NCBI RefSeq assembly: GCF_002354895.1
Contig: NZ_CP023439.1
Span: forward strand, 4,216,001-4,280,000
DNA: 64,000 bases
Reading direction: 5' to 3'
Origin: Thauera sp. K11
GTDB lineage: Bacteria; Pseudomonadota; Gammaproteobacteria; Burkholderiales; Rhodocyclaceae
The notes beneath the pieces were generated by a model. That model did no database searches. It worked only from the letters and a program-made list of their open reading frames with translations, and was not told the origin of the DNA. Positions 9,332 to 18,496 of this stretch are shown here, one piece after another (within the stretch, counting starts at the first letter, position 1; each line of letters begins with the position of its first letter). A program made the translations under genes and the position numbers.

Positions 9332-9777
9332 CAGTAGTCCTCCAGGCGTTCGCCGGGCATCGCGTACTGCACGCGCTGATACAGGGGAAAGACGGTGGTG
9401 TAGCCGGGCACCGGCACCGGATCGCTGCCGGCCAGGTGCGGAAACACGTACATCACCAGGTCGGGGTTCGGCAGCCGGTGGAACTGGCGGTAGATCTCGT
9501 TGGCCGCGGTGCGCGTGTAGGCTGCTGCGGCGGCAGGTGCTGCCTGCACGTCGGCCTCCGTCAGCGGCCGGCGCAGGCCCTGGCGTGCATCGAGCAGTTG
9601 CCGTGCAGCCTGTCCGCCACCCGCAGCGCCACCGGCGCTGCCGCCCGTCTCCTGGTTCCACACATCGAGCATGGTGTGATCGCCGTGCGGCAGCAGCTTG
9701 TCCTTGCTGGTGGCGCAGCCACCCAGCACCACGGCCGCGCACAGGATCGCGGCCGATTCAATCCAAATCCGACGCAT
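9331..9777 (-). CDS. Conjugative transfer region lipoprotein (TIGR03751)
   Basis: A 148-residue lipoprotein with an N-terminal signal and lipobox VLGGC giving a lipidated Cys21. A Gly/Ala-rich linker and a globular domain follow (about 75-148), containing a YVFPHLAG segment. It is probably an outer-membrane VirB7-like partner of the core complex. The ATG at 9777 is the only methionine before the signal sequence and overlaps the end of the TraB-like gene by 20 nt. Size, lipobox and position before TraC match the family. Confidence 0.88.
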   Translation of the reverse strand: MRRIWIESAAILCAAVVLGGCATSKDKLLPHGDHTMLDVWNQETGGSAGGAAGGGQAARQLLDARQGLRRPLTEADVQAAPAAAAAYTRTAANEIYRQFHRLPNPDLVMYVFPHLAGSDPVPVPGYTTVFPLYQRVQYAMPGERLEDY

Positions 9778-11230
9778 GCTTGCCTCCGATGCGGTGATTG
9801 ACCCGGCGCCCCTTGGCGTCGTAGTCGATGTTGAGCGGCTGCTCCAGGTGCACGGCGACCTTGGCGCCGGGGCGCACGTAGACCGCGGCGAAGGCCTGCC
9901 CATACAGCTTGTTGACCCAATCGGCCATGTCGCGCACGCCACCGGCCAGGATGCGGCCCATCGCCTCGTTGCCGCTGATGCCCACGGTGCCGAGCGAGCC
10001 GTTGCTGTTGGCGACCACGGCCACGCTGCCGTTGTCCGACTTGATGAGGGAGGCTGCGCCGGCACCGGCCGCGGTGATGAGGGCCTGCGAGCCCAGGTAC
10101 TGCTGCGCGTTGCTGCGCCGTTCGCCGCTGACGCAGGGGATGCCGTAAGGATCGCTGATCCAGCCCAGGCCGCCGTGCGTGATGCTGTTCGCGTTGCCGC
10201 CCGAGCCACCGCCGCCATTCTGGTTGCGGTTGCCGTCCTCCGGAATGGTGCGCACCGTGCCGTCGTTGAAGACGAACGTGACAGAGCGAATCTGTCCGCG
10301 CACGCAGGAAAGTGTCCAGTCGCCCGAGGCCGTGCCGCTGACCACCGCGCCCGCCACGTCGGGGATGTCGATGCCGTTGGCGGTCAGGTTGTCCGGGCCG
10401 ATCAGCACCTTGAACGGGTACGGGTCGTTGACCGTGCCGTCGATCGGCACGCGGCCGATCAGCGCGGTCATCGCGATCGAGCCCATCAGCGTCGAGTTCG
10501 ACGGCACCGTGTAGACCGGCTTGGCCGACGCGCCCACCGCGCGGCTGCCGGCGTCCGCCACGGTGCTGGCCACGTTGTCGGCCGTGTCGGAAAGCGTCTT
10601 CTGCGCCGGCCCGAAGCTGGTCGGGAAGTTCAGGGCGCCGCCGCTGCCGTTCTTCGCCGAGGGCTTCGCGTCGTCCGGTTCCACCCAGCGCGTGCCGCTG
10701 GCGCTGCGCGCGGCGCCGCCCTGGGTGCCGCCGAAGCCCTTGCCGTCGCCATCCTCCAGGCCCAGCCCCACCGGCAGGTCGGCCTGGCCGCCCTTGCCGG
10801 AAAGCCCATCCAGGCGCCGCTGCAGGTCTTGCAACAGGCCCTGGGTCTGCTGGCGGTCGCCGGCCAACTGCTCGCGGTCCTGCTGCAGGCGGCCGCGCTC
10901 GCCTTCGAGCGCGGACTGGATGCGCTGGTCGATGGCGCTCTCCCGCGCGCGCATGCGCTCGTTCTCGCTCTTCTGGTTCTTGTTGTCGTTGAGCGCCGTC
11001 TGCAGCTCATTGCGCAACTGCTTGACCTGGGCCACCAGCGTCGCGACGGTATCGCGCGGCGTGTCGCCCTCGATGCCCAGCGCCTTCATCTCTTCGGGCG
11101 TGAGTGGGTTGGCGCTGCCGGCCGGAACGGGCTTGGCGCCGCGATCCCCGGAGAACATCTTGATGCCGACGAACAGCAGCACCAGCGCCATCGGGATCAG
11201 CAGCCACTTCAGGAGGGGATTACTTTTCAT
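9758..11230 (-). CDS. TraB/VirB10-like ICE protein, PFL_4705 family (TIGR03752)
   Basis: A 490-residue inner-membrane protein with one transmembrane helix at about 7-22. A coiled coil rich in Gln and Arg follows (about 70-150), then a Gly/Ser linker and a C-terminal beta-rich domain like the TraB/VirB10 channel protein. ATG 11230 is preferred over GTG 11239 because AGGAGG lies 8 nt before the ATG and abuts the GTG. In the secretion apparatus this protein would span from inner membrane to outer-membrane pore. It follows the TraK-like gene and precedes the lipoprotein, the expected core-complex order. Confidence 0.9.
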   Translation of the reverse strand: MKSNPLLKWLLIPMALVLLFVGIKMFSGDRGAKPVPAGSANPLTPEEMKALGIEGDTPRDTVATLVAQVKQLRNELQTALNDNKNQKSENERMRARESAIDQRIQSALEGERGRLQQDREQLAGDRQQTQGLLQDLQRRLDGLSGKGGQADLPVGLGLEDGDGKGFGGTQGGAARSASGTRWVEPDDAKPSAKNGSGGALNFPTSFGPAQKTLSDTADNVASTVADAGSRAVGASAKPVYTVPSNSTLMGSIAMTALIGRVPIDGTVNDPYPFKVLIGPDNLTANGIDIPDVAGAVVSGTASGDWTLSCVRGQIRSVTFVFNDGTVRTIPEDGNRNQNGGGGSGGNANSITHGGLGWISDPYGIPCVSGERRSNAQQYLGSQALITAAGAGAASLIKSDNGSVAVVANSNGSLGTVGISGNEAMGRILAGGVRDMADWVNKLYGQAFAAVYVRPGAKVAVHLEQPLNIDYDAKGRRVNHRIGGKHASDLD

Positions 11231-12149
11231 GGCGGGCACCTCCTTCGGCCTGGCCGGCCGCCGCAGCCGGCGGCAGGTTCACCGTCGCGTCGATCGGTGA
11301 GAGCTTGGGCAGCAGCGACTCGGCCAGGCCGTGGCCACGGGTAACGAGGTAGACCACCGTGGTGTCGGCGGCGCGGCCGGCCGGCGCCAGGTTCGGGTGC
11401 TGGAAGGTCGCGGCGAGAAAGTCGCCCTGCAGCGCGCGGGGATCGAGGTCGAGCCAGCGCCCGGAGGCGTTGGTGAGCTTCACCGCCGTCACCCACTGGT
11501 CTTCGAGCCGCCAGGCGGCCAGCGCCTGCGCACGCACCGGCAGCGTCGGCACCAAGGTGGACAGCTCCAGGCCGCGCCGCAGGTTGACGCGGCCGATGCC
11601 AGGCACGGGCTCCACGGTGCGCAGCGGCGCATAGAGGTTCTGCGCCGCATAGCGCGTGAGCACGACCGCCACCGGCGTAGCGCGCTTCGCAGCAGGTGCC
11701 GTGCGTTCAGCATCGTCGTCCGCCGTCGCCCCAGGCCTGGCCGGCTCGCCGTAGCGCGTGGCCGGCACGTCGCCTTCCACGATGCGCACGGGTTCGAGCG
11801 CGGGTTGGCCCGCCTTCGCCGGCTCGGCCGCGATGTCCAGCAGGATCAGCGCGCCCGATTCCACGTCCTGCAATTGCAGCCGCGTGGGCGGGATCGGCGC
11901 ATTGGCGCGCAGGTAGATCGCGCCCCCGGCGCTCTGCACGCGCAACTGTTCGCCAACGGTGGGTGGAACGCCGATGCGCACGTTGCGCTCGACGAACACC
12001 ACGCGCTCCTGGGCGACGACGAGCGGCACCGCCAGCGGCAGGCGCTCCCAGCGCAGGATTTCGACGGCATGGACTGCAGGCACGAAAGCCAGGCACAGCA
12101 GCAGGCCGGCCAGGGCCGCCGCAGATGAACGCTTCACGAGGGACTTCAT
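11220..12149 (-). CDS. TraK/VirB9-like ICE protein, PFL_4704 family (TIGR03749)
   Basis: A 309-residue periplasmic protein with a signal peptide at 1-28 (cleavage after VHA). A beta-rich N-terminal domain (about 30-115) and a second domain (about 145-300) follow, joined by an acidic Ala-rich linker. Position and architecture correspond to TraK/VirB9, the secretin-like outer ring of the core complex. The ATG at 12149 overlaps the stop of the previous gene (ATGA). The longer open frame to 12731 is a shadow of the neighbour. Confidence 0.88.
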   Translation of the reverse strand: MKSLVKRSSAAALAGLLLCLAFVPAVHAVEILRWERLPLAVPLVVAQERVVFVERNVRIGVPPTVGEQLRVQSAGGAIYLRANAPIPPTRLQLQDVESGALILLDIAAEPAKAGQPALEPVRIVEGDVPATRYGEPARPGATADDDAERTAPAAKRATPVAVVLTRYAAQNLYAPLRTVEPVPGIGRVNLRRGLELSTLVPTLPVRAQALAAWRLEDQWVTAVKLTNASGRWLDLDPRALQGDFLAATFQHPNLAPAGRAADTTVVYLVTRGHGLAESLLPKLSPIDATVNLPPAAAAGQAEGGARHEK

Positions 12150-12838
12150 GGGGTGTCTCCCTGCAGGTTGGAGCCAGCGCTCGCGGCCCGGCCGGGCGGC
12201 GCCGCAGGCGGCGGGGTTTCGATGCGCTCCGGCGCGCGCGCATGGCAGTCCAGCGCCAGGCCAAAGGGGTTGCGCTCGGGGTCCACGTCCATGCGCACGA
12301 CCTTGAGCGCGTAGCGCACGAGCGCGCGCTTGACCTGCTCGGCACCCAGGTACTCGTCGGCGCTCACGTCGAGCGTGACGATCCAGTTGTTGGCCGACAC
12401 AGTGCGCACGCGCATGGCCGAGTCGTCGCCGTAACCGCGACCCGGAATCTCGTAGATGCCGCGCACGCGCTGACGCAACTCGCCATTGCTGCGCCGGAAT
12501 TCGTAGTCTTGTTGCAGGAAGGCGCGGCAGCTCGGCGTGAAGTACGCCGACAGCGCATGCAGGTTGCGCGGGTAGTCCTGCTCGCCGTTGGTCGGCCAAC
12601 GTTGGGCTTGCTGCCAGATGTAGAAGGTGAAGGCGTAGACGCTCTCGGGCGGAACGTCCCACCACTTGCGCGTGCTGCCCGAGCGCAGGTCGGGCGGCAC
12701 GTGGATGGTCAGGCTCTTGGGCGCGCTCCACCAGCCGAAGCCAAGCAGCAGCGCTACGATGAAAAGCGCAGCGCCGGCCAGGCGCAAGGTCTTCACGTGC
12801 GCCTGCAGGTGCGCGACCTCGTTCTTGAATCGGCTCAT
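12146..12838 (-). CDS. TraE/VirB8-like ICE protein, PFL_4703 family (TIGR03746)
   Basis: A 230-residue bitopic inner-membrane protein with a single transmembrane helix at about 20-38 (AGAALFIVALLLGFGWW) and a periplasmic domain containing YAFTFYIWQQAQRW. It has a Pro/Ala-rich tail. This is the TraE/VirB8-type assembly factor of MPF_G systems. Its start overlaps the stop of the TraL-like gene by 4 nt, so translation is coupled. Confidence 0.9.
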   Translation of the reverse strand: MSRFKNEVAHLQAHVKTLRLAGAALFIVALLLGFGWWSAPKSLTIHVPPDLRSGSTRKWWDVPPESVYAFTFYIWQQAQRWPTNGEQDYPRNLHALSAYFTPSCRAFLQQDYEFRRSNGELRQRVRGIYEIPGRGYGDDSAMRVRTVSANNWIVTLDVSADEYLGAEQVKRALVRYALKVVRMDVDPERNPFGLALDCHARAPERIETPPPAAPPGRAASAGSNLQGDTP

Positions 12839-13263
12839 GGTCTACCTCGACGCAGGGACGGGTCAGGCCGCAGGCGCCGCGTGGACCACCAGCCCGAACG
12901 GGTGATGAGCTGGCTCCCGCCCGTATGCGCGGTCAGCACGGGGTAGCACAGCGCGAGGCGCCACTGGAGCTGGCGGTACAGCCAGGTGTCGGGCCGGCCG
13001 CGTTTCCACCGCCGCAGCAGGCCGCCGCCCACGAAGACGCCGATGCCGATGCCGGCGACGATCAGCGTGGGCACCATCGCGATGCTGTGCGTCAGCCAGG
13101 CCAGCGGCACGCCGACCACGAGGCCGGCCGTGCCGGACAGGCCGGCGCAGACCCACAGCTCGTCGGCCGTGAGCCCACGCACGACCACCGGATGGCGGTT
13201 GAGGCGGTGCGGCAGGAAGGTCACGAGCCCGTCGCGCGACGGACTCTCCAGGGAGCCGGCCAT
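12835..13263 (-). CDS. TraL-like ICE membrane protein (TIGR03750, DUF3487)
   Basis: A 142-residue protein with two close transmembrane segments (about 40-60 and 64-82) and a basic C-terminal region. An N-terminal motif, FLPHRLNRHPVVVRGLT, is typical of the TIGR03750 family. It corresponds to TraL/VirB3, which links the pilin and the ATPase to the inner-membrane complex. Operon position between the pilin-like and TraE-like genes supports this. Confidence 0.88.
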   Translation of the reverse strand: MAGSLESPSRDGLVTFLPHRLNRHPVVVRGLTADELWVCAGLSGTAGLVVGVPLAWLTHSIAMVPTLIVAGIGIGVFVGGGLLRRWKRGRPDTWLYRQLQWRLALCYPVLTAHTGGSQLITRSGWWSTRRLRPDPSLRRGRP

Positions 13264-13275
13264 CGTTGCCGGGCC

Positions 13276-13653
13276 TTACAGGACGCCGGTGGCCTTGGTC
13301 AGCAGCCAGATGCCGACGACCAGCAGGATCGCGCCCACCGCTACGGTCAAGCCGAACTGGCCCCAGGTCGCGCGGCCGGTGTGGATTTCGGCGTAGCGCG
13401 TGTAGGCGTGGTAGCAGACGCCGACGAACATCGAAGCGACCACGAGCAACGCCACCAGCAGCACGATGTCATAGCCGTAGTTCTGCAGCGTCTGCATGAT
13501 GCCGCTGCCAGTGCCGCGCGACGGGTCTTCCAGTGTGGGAAGGTCGGCGAACGACGGCAGCGGCGTGGCGGCGATGCCCAGCGGGATCAGCAGCGCAGCG
13601 AGGCGCGCGGCGGGCCGCGACGTGGGGCGGCGAGAAGTAGCGGGAGCGTTCAT
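13276..13653 (-). CDS. Pilin-like ICE membrane protein, PFL_4702 family (TIGR03745)
   Basis: A 125-residue protein with a long basic signal sequence (hydrophobic 18-36, cleavage near FADLP). Two transmembrane helices follow (about 62-82 and 100-118). A short secreted precursor with two hydrophobic helices is the pattern of conjugative pilins (TraA/VirB2-like). It is probably the mating-pilus subunit or a paralogue, lying next to the TraL-like gene. Confidence 0.85.
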   Translation of the reverse strand: MNAPATSRRPTSRPAARLAALLIPLGIAATPLPSFADLPTLEDPSRGTGSGIMQTLQNYGYDIVLLVALLVVASMFVGVCYHAYTRYAEIHTGRATWGQFGLTVAVGAILLVVGIWLLTKATGVL

Positions 13654-13674
13654 GGCGAAGTACCTTTCATGGGG

Positions 13675-13914
13675 TCAGGACAGGAGGAAAAAGCCCAGCA
13701 CCAGGTACATCGCGACGAAGCGCACGATGACGCCGAGGAACTGGCGTTGGGTCAGGTGGTGTTCGGCCCAGCCGACATAGGCGGTGCGCATCGCCCACAC
13801 GCCCCACAGCAGCAGGACGGCGAAGACGAAACCGAGCACGACGGTGGAGACGGCCCCGGGCGCGAAACCGCCATTGGCCGTGAAGGCGGCGACCTGATCG
13901 GCGGAAGGCGTCAT
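13675..13914 (-). CDS. Small ICE membrane protein, PFL_4701 family (TIGR03758)
   Basis: A 79-residue protein with two transmembrane helices (about 21-42 and 60-78) separated by a short polar loop (VGWAEHHLTQRQF). It matches the DUF3262/PFL_4701 proteins beside the pilin gene in PFGI-1-type elements. Its start overlaps the RAQPRD gene stop (ATGA). It may be a second pilin-like subunit. Confidence 0.85.
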   Translation of the reverse strand: MTPSADQVAAFTANGGFAPGAVSTVVLGFVFAVLLLWGVWAMRTAYVGWAEHHLTQRQFLGVIVRFVAMYLVLGFFLLS

Positions 13915-14321
13915 GGCGACGGCGCCTCCTTGGCAGGCGTCGCGGTGGTTGCATTGCTGCGCGTGTAGTCGCCGGCCAGCAGCGGCACAGGATCGCGCGG
14001 CTGGGCGCGTTGCGGAACGAGGTAGTCGTGCACGCCGGTGCGCACGCGCTCCAGATCAGCACGCAGCCGCGCGTAGTCAAAGTGGTAGCGGGTGCGCTCC
14101 TGCGGCGCGGTGGCGGCGGCTCGCTCGGCGAGGCGGTCCAGTAGGTCGAGCTGGCGCGTCACCGCGGCGAGCATCTCGCGCTCCGCGGCGTTGTCGGAGG
14201 CATCGGCGGCGATGGCGGGCTGCAATCCGGCAGCGGCAAGCAGAAGCGCGACAAGACGCACGGTCCAGGGTGCCGCGACGGCAAAGCGCCGAACCTGCGC
14301 GGGATTGCGAGTGGTTTCCAT
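13911..14321 (-). CDS. RAQPRD family ICE protein (TIGR01690)
   Basis: A 136-residue exported protein with a signal peptide (about 18-39). A helical, Arg- and Leu-rich body carries the family signature RAQPRDP at about 108-114, which gives the family its name. The C terminus is Thr/Ala-rich. The function is unknown. It is a dependable marker of MPF_G conjugation modules and stands directly before the DUF3262 and pilin-like genes. Confidence 0.92.
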   Translation of the reverse strand: METTRNPAQVRRFAVAAPWTVRLVALLLAAAGLQPAIAADASDNAAEREMLAAVTRQLDLLDRLAERAAATAPQERTRYHFDYARLRADLERVRTGVHDYLVPQRAQPRDPVPLLAGDYTRSNATTATPAKEAPSP

Positions 14322-14434
14322 CGAGCCGTTCTCCGAGGGATGCGGATGGCTTGATGCTCAAACGGCCGGTCTTCCGGTGCCGCAATCAATCGGAACCGGC
14401 CCGCCACCGCTTTCCGCGACGGCGGCCGATGCGG

Positions 14435-15184
14435 CTACAGGTACTTCTTGAACGTCGCCGACGCGATGCAGACCGCGACGCCGAGCAGCGCGGCGCTTGG
14501 CAGCAGGATCAGCAGCGGATGCACGCTGACCGGCAGCGCCAGGTACGTGACCCAGGGCAGCACCGCCAGCGGCATCAGGCTGGCCCTCGCCCGGTGGTAG
14601 ACGAAGCCCGATTCGCGCCCGGCGCCGAAGCCGCGCACGTCACGGCGCACCAGGCCATCCACCAGGCCGGTGAAGGCCGCCATCAGGAACAGCGGCAAGG
14701 TCAGGATCAGTACCAGCAGCCGCACGAGGAACACCAGCACCGTGTAGGCCGAGGCGATGACGTAGCTCTCGACATGCGCGTAGAGCTGCCCGATGTAGTA
14801 GCGGAAGTCCTGCGCCTGGCTCTTGGCACCGGCGCGTGATTGCGCCGCGGCGTCGCGTATCCAGTCCAGCAGGCCCGTCTTCACGAACAAGCCCTGGTAG
14901 GCCCACTCGACAAGCTGGCGCGCACTACGCCCCGGCTCCTGCACCAGCACGCTTTGCGTGAAATGCTCCGAGAGCTGCGACAGTTCGTAGTTCAACATGC
15001 CCTGCGCATGGCGCCAGCCCTGCTCGGGCCAGAGGAAGTGCATGCCGATGCACTCGATCACGATGCACAGCAGCAGCGAGCCGATCAACACACCGAACAG
15101 CCGGAACGGCAGCGTCACCAGCCCCGCGATCAGGCCCTGCTGGCGAATCTGTTGGCGCTGGACGGCGACGGCGGGATCGCTCAT
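14435..15184 (-). CDS. ICE membrane protein, PFL_4697 family (TIGR03747, DUF4400)
   Basis: A 249-residue protein with a hydrophobic helix near 22-48, a soluble region, and three more hydrophobic segments near 140-170 and 205-235. It belongs to the DUF4400 family paired with TraD in SXT- and ICEclc-type elements, probably helping seat the coupling protein in the membrane. The start overlaps the traD stop (ATGA). A 113-nt gap separates it from the RAQPRD gene, where a new translation block begins. Confidence 0.88.
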   Translation of the reverse strand: MSDPAVAVQRQQIRQQGLIAGLVTLPFRLFGVLIGSLLLCIVIECIGMHFLWPEQGWRHAQGMLNYELSQLSEHFTQSVLVQEPGRSARQLVEWAYQGLFVKTGLLDWIRDAAAQSRAGAKSQAQDFRYYIGQLYAHVESYVIASAYTVLVFLVRLLVLILTLPLFLMAAFTGLVDGLVRRDVRGFGAGRESGFVYHRARASLMPLAVLPWVTYLALPVSVHPLLILLPSAALLGVAVCIASATFKKYL

Positions 15185-17340
15185 GCCGTGGCCTCTTCAT
15201 CCGCGCTCGCCATCTGCTTGAAGTCGGCGAGCAGATCGTCGGGCAGTGCCTGGTCCTGCAGACCGGGAAGCCCCTTGTTGTCCCACCAGTCGCCGGCCTC
15301 GACGTAGTGCCGCCGCATATAGCCGGCCAGCTCCTGCAGATCCTTGGGCATGGCCTCGTCGGGATCGGGTGCCGGCAAGGGCATGCGCACCTTCCACAGG
15401 TGCCCGCCCTCGATCAGCGCGAAGCATTGGCCCTTGGGCAGGCCGACCACGTGCGCTGGTTCGATCAATGGCACGCTGTTGCTGCTGATGCGGTCCTGCG
15501 TGTTCGACGTGAACGCGGTGTTGCCGGTCGGGTCGGAGCTGTCGGTGGCGCCGCTCATCACCGTCGTCGTGTAGACCTCGACCTTGGGCAGTTGGCGCGT
15601 CAGCAGTTCGGCCGTGGCGGTCTCGCGCACGCGCAGCATGAACAGGTTGTTGAAGTTGCCGACGACCTGACCCGCCTTCGCGCGGTTGCCGATGCGCGCC
15701 TCGATGTCCGAGAGGGTCTGCGTGTAGGCCGTGACCTGCACGCCGGCACCGCCACCCTTGTTGACCATCGGAATAAACTCATCGCCCATGAGTTCGTTGA
15801 ACTCGTCGGCGTGCACGTTGATCGGCACCTTCACGCCCGTCGCGGCACCCGGCAGGCCGTCGTCGATGCCGAACTTGTAGATGTGGCCGGCGACCGAGAC
15901 GAGATCGCTGAACATCGAGTTGCCGACTGCCGCCGCGACTTCCGCGTCCGACAGCGCATCGAGGCCGACGTAGACCACGGCCCGCTTTCGGATGATCTGC
16001 ATCCAGTCGAAGATCGGCCGCGGGTCGGAGAGGTCCGAATAGTTCGGCGCCAGCAACTGGGCGATCTTGCCGGTGGTCAATTTCTCCAGCAGAGGCAACA
16101 GCGACGCGACGATCTTGTCGAAGTACGTCCGGTCGTAGCGCACCGCGCTGCGCAGGCCGTCGAGCACCGGGTCGTAGATGCGCACCTGCGAGAGGTACTG
16201 TTCCAGCGCGACGACGCGCTTCTCGCGGCCGATCATGTTGCGCGGGATGTTCTTGTCGTTCAGCTTGGCTTCGAGCTGGACGATGACCTCCCAGGCCTTG
16301 GGCTCGTTCCGGGCGAAGTAGTGCTGGGCGTACTCGATGAACAGCGCATCGATGTTGATGACATGGCGCTGGATCAGCAGGTAGTCGGGCCGCTGCCCCA
16401 GCTCGACCAAGGCCCGCGCGATGATGTTGACGAAGCGCCAGGCGAACTCGCGGAACGCCGCGCTGTTGCCTTCACCGGAAAGCTGGCCCGCGATGCGCGT
16501 GGCGACTTCCGAGATGCGTCCGAAGCGGCCCACCGCGTTGTAGCGCGCGGAGATGTCCGGCCAGCCCAGGTGAAAGACATAGAACTCGCCTTCGCGCCCG
16601 GCGCGCTTGGCTTCCACGTACATGCGCTTGAGCAAGTCGGCATCGCCCTTCGGGTCGAAGACGATCACGACCTCGTGCTGTCCGTTGACCTTGCGCCGGA
16701 TGTCCTGGGTGATGAACAGCTCGGCCAGGCGGGTCTTGCCGACGCGGGTCGTACCTAACACCAGGCTGTGGCTGACGCGCTCGGCCAATGGCAGCGTGAC
16801 GTCGACCTCGTGCGGTTCGATACCGTGCAGCCGCGGCATACCGCCCACCGGCGGCAGCGGACGCGCCGGGTTGAGCGGGTTGTCCCAGGCCAGGGCCTTC
16901 GCCATCTTCGACAGCGGGTACGGCGCGAACTCCAGGCGCTCTTCCATGCGCCGCGCCATCCGGTAGATCGTCGTCGGCTCGACGTAGCGGCGGAACTCCG
17001 GCCGGTAGGTCTGCATGAGCCGGTGCGTGTGTCGCTGATCCCAGCGGAAGCCCCGGCCGACAAACAACCGCTGCTGGCTCACCGGCACGTCGCGGCTGGT
17101 CATCACGTAGCGCGGCAGGCGGCGGATGTTGCGCCGGTAGCGCAGGATGGCCCAAGCATCGTGAAAACGCAGCGTGCCGAAGGTGAGGAAAGCGAGCGCG
17201 CTGCCCAGGCCGAGCAAGGGGCTCAGCGCGAGCGACCACGGGGCCACCAGGCACAGAAGCGCGGCGCCCGCACAGACCGCGACGGTGTATAGCTCCACCG
17301 CTGGCCGCAGCAAGACTTCGACGGCTTGGGACTGGGCCAT
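15181..17340 (-). CDS. traD: Conjugative coupling factor TraD, SXT/TOL subfamily
   Basis: A 719-residue type IV coupling protein. It has two N-terminal transmembrane helices (about 18-57), Walker A GTTRVGKTR near residue 197, and a Walker B-like HADEFNE near 512. The length is usual for the subfamily (TIGR03743). The protein binds the relaxase-DNA complex and pumps it to the secretion channel. It is encoded between the PFL_4695-type and DUF4400 genes, the standard place in this ICE family. Confidence 0.95.
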   Translation of the reverse strand: MAQSQAVEVLLRPAVELYTVAVCAGAALLCLVAPWSLALSPLLGLGSALAFLTFGTLRFHDAWAILRYRRNIRRLPRYVMTSRDVPVSQQRLFVGRGFRWDQRHTHRLMQTYRPEFRRYVEPTTIYRMARRMEERLEFAPYPLSKMAKALAWDNPLNPARPLPPVGGMPRLHGIEPHEVDVTLPLAERVSHSLVLGTTRVGKTRLAELFITQDIRRKVNGQHEVVIVFDPKGDADLLKRMYVEAKRAGREGEFYVFHLGWPDISARYNAVGRFGRISEVATRIAGQLSGEGNSAAFREFAWRFVNIIARALVELGQRPDYLLIQRHVINIDALFIEYAQHYFARNEPKAWEVIVQLEAKLNDKNIPRNMIGREKRVVALEQYLSQVRIYDPVLDGLRSAVRYDRTYFDKIVASLLPLLEKLTTGKIAQLLAPNYSDLSDPRPIFDWMQIIRKRAVVYVGLDALSDAEVAAAVGNSMFSDLVSVAGHIYKFGIDDGLPGAATGVKVPINVHADEFNELMGDEFIPMVNKGGGAGVQVTAYTQTLSDIEARIGNRAKAGQVVGNFNNLFMLRVRETATAELLTRQLPKVEVYTTTVMSGATDSSDPTGNTAFTSNTQDRISSNSVPLIEPAHVVGLPKGQCFALIEGGHLWKVRMPLPAPDPDEAMPKDLQELAGYMRRHYVEAGDWWDNKGLPGLQDQALPDDLLADFKQMASADEEATA

Positions 17341-17360
17341 GGCGGGTGCTTCACGTCACG

Positions 17361-17915
17361 TCAGGGCTCGATGCCGGAGGCGGTGATCAGCACCGGGTAG
17401 TGCTTGAGCCCCAAGCGCTGCGCCAGCTCGTCGCCCGAGGCCGGCGAGAGCATCAAGCCCGGTACCAGGCGGCGCAGTGCGGCCAGGGCTTCGGGCGTCG
17501 CAACGTTGACCACCAGGCCCACGGCGCGCAGCGCCTGCAAGTCCTTGCCCCGCTGTTTGAGCCAGGCGCGCGAGCGGTCGTCGTCGCCGACCAGGAACAG
17601 CGGCGTCAGGCCCGGTGCGCGGATCACGCGGCGCGGCTCGTCGCCGGGTGTTAGCCGCATCGAGCGCACCGGCAGCATGGCCGCCTCGGCTTCGGCCGGG
17701 CCGCCAATGCGCGGCTTGGATTGCGGCGTGGCTGGCTGACCGGGCTGCGCATCCTGCGGGTTCAAGGCGCGGTAGTACGGCAGCACCGAGGTGCCGCCCT
17801 TGTCCTCGACCACGATCAGCGGCGGGGAGCTGTTCTTGCTGAGAGGGCCGCGGTCCTGCGCGTCGGCGGTGGTGGCCAGCAGCGCCGCAGTCGCGGCAAC
17901 GAGGATGCGGTTCAT
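17361..17915 (-). CDS. ICE protein, PFL_4695 family (TIGR03765)
   Basis: A 184-residue exported protein with a signal peptide at 1-19 (cleavage after ADA) and a compact alpha/beta domain containing APGLTPLFLVGDDDRS and a C-terminal KHYPVLITASGIEP. The family is conserved before traD in ICEs and has no known biochemical role. ATG 17915 has GGAG upstream and overlaps the transglycosylase stop by 4 nt. The larger open frame to 18569 is a shadow. Confidence 0.88.
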   Translation of the reverse strand: MNRILVAATAALLATTADAQDRGPLSKNSSPPLIVVEDKGGTSVLPYYRALNPQDAQPGQPATPQSKPRIGGPAEAEAAMLPVRSMRLTPGDEPRRVIRAPGLTPLFLVGDDDRSRAWLKQRGKDLQALRAVGLVVNVATPEALAALRRLVPGLMLSPASGDELAQRLGLKHYPVLITASGIEP

Positions 17916-18496
17916 GGCATGGGGCTCCGGGCAGAGGGAAGTGAGGCGCCCGGCCCGAGCACGCGGGTCAGGTGCTGGTGGACGCTGCGGCGGTAGCGGG
18001 CGGCGGGCTCGCCGCCCGCGGGGCGGTGGTAGCGGCCAATGGCGACCAGCCAGTCCTCGCCCGGCGTGTGCTGCTCCTGCAGGATTTCCGCGGCGATGGC
18101 GAGGTTGCGGTATGGGTCCAGCAGCTCGCAGGGATGCGCGTAGCGGTGCGCGTGGTAGCCGAGGTTGACCTGGCCGAGGCCGGCGTCGATGCGGTTGGCC
18201 GGCGTGCGGGCGAGCGCCCGGCGGATGCCTGCGCAGGCCTCGGCCCGCGTGGCGTAGCGTTCGGCGCGGCCGGCGACGTTGAGCGTCCACGGCCACGGGA
18301 TCAACCGGCCGCGCAGCCGGGCGCCGCTCTCCTGCAGCGCCACCGCATACAGCACCGGCGACGGCACGCCCGCCTGCTGAGCGGCGAGCTGGTAGGCGGG
18401 TGGCGGCACCTCCTGGCCGAAGACGATGGCGGCATGGGCGCAAAGGCCGAGGACCAAGGCCGCGCAGCCTGCACGGCGGGTTACTGCCGCTGCCAT
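17912..18496 (-). CDS. Lytic transglycosylase (SLT-type, PFL_4694-like)
   Basis: A 194-residue periplasmic muramidase-like protein. A signal peptide (about 1-27) is followed by a Slt/VirB1-like domain. The likely catalytic Glu56 is in ALQESG and a GLGQVN motif near 133 matches the family's GLMQIN loop. It would open peptidoglycan locally so that the mating channel can pass. It overlaps its neighbours at both ends, so it is an integral part of the operon. Confidence 0.9.
   Translation of the reverse strand: MAAAVTRRAGCAALVLGLCAHAAIVFGQEVPPPAYQLAAQQAGVPSPVLYAVALQESGARLRGRLIPWPWTLNVAGRAERYATRAEACAGIRRALARTPANRIDAGLGQVNLGYHAHRYAHPCELLDPYRNLAIAAEILQEQHTPGEDWLVAIGRYHRPAGGEPAARYRRSVHQHLTRVLGPGASLPSARSPMP

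Noticed and set aside
6920..9337. 805-codon plus-strand frame opposite traC
   Set aside because: It mirrors the conserved TraC coding frame, is His/Arg/Val-rich, and lacks any recognisable domain. It is a GC-rich antisense artefact.
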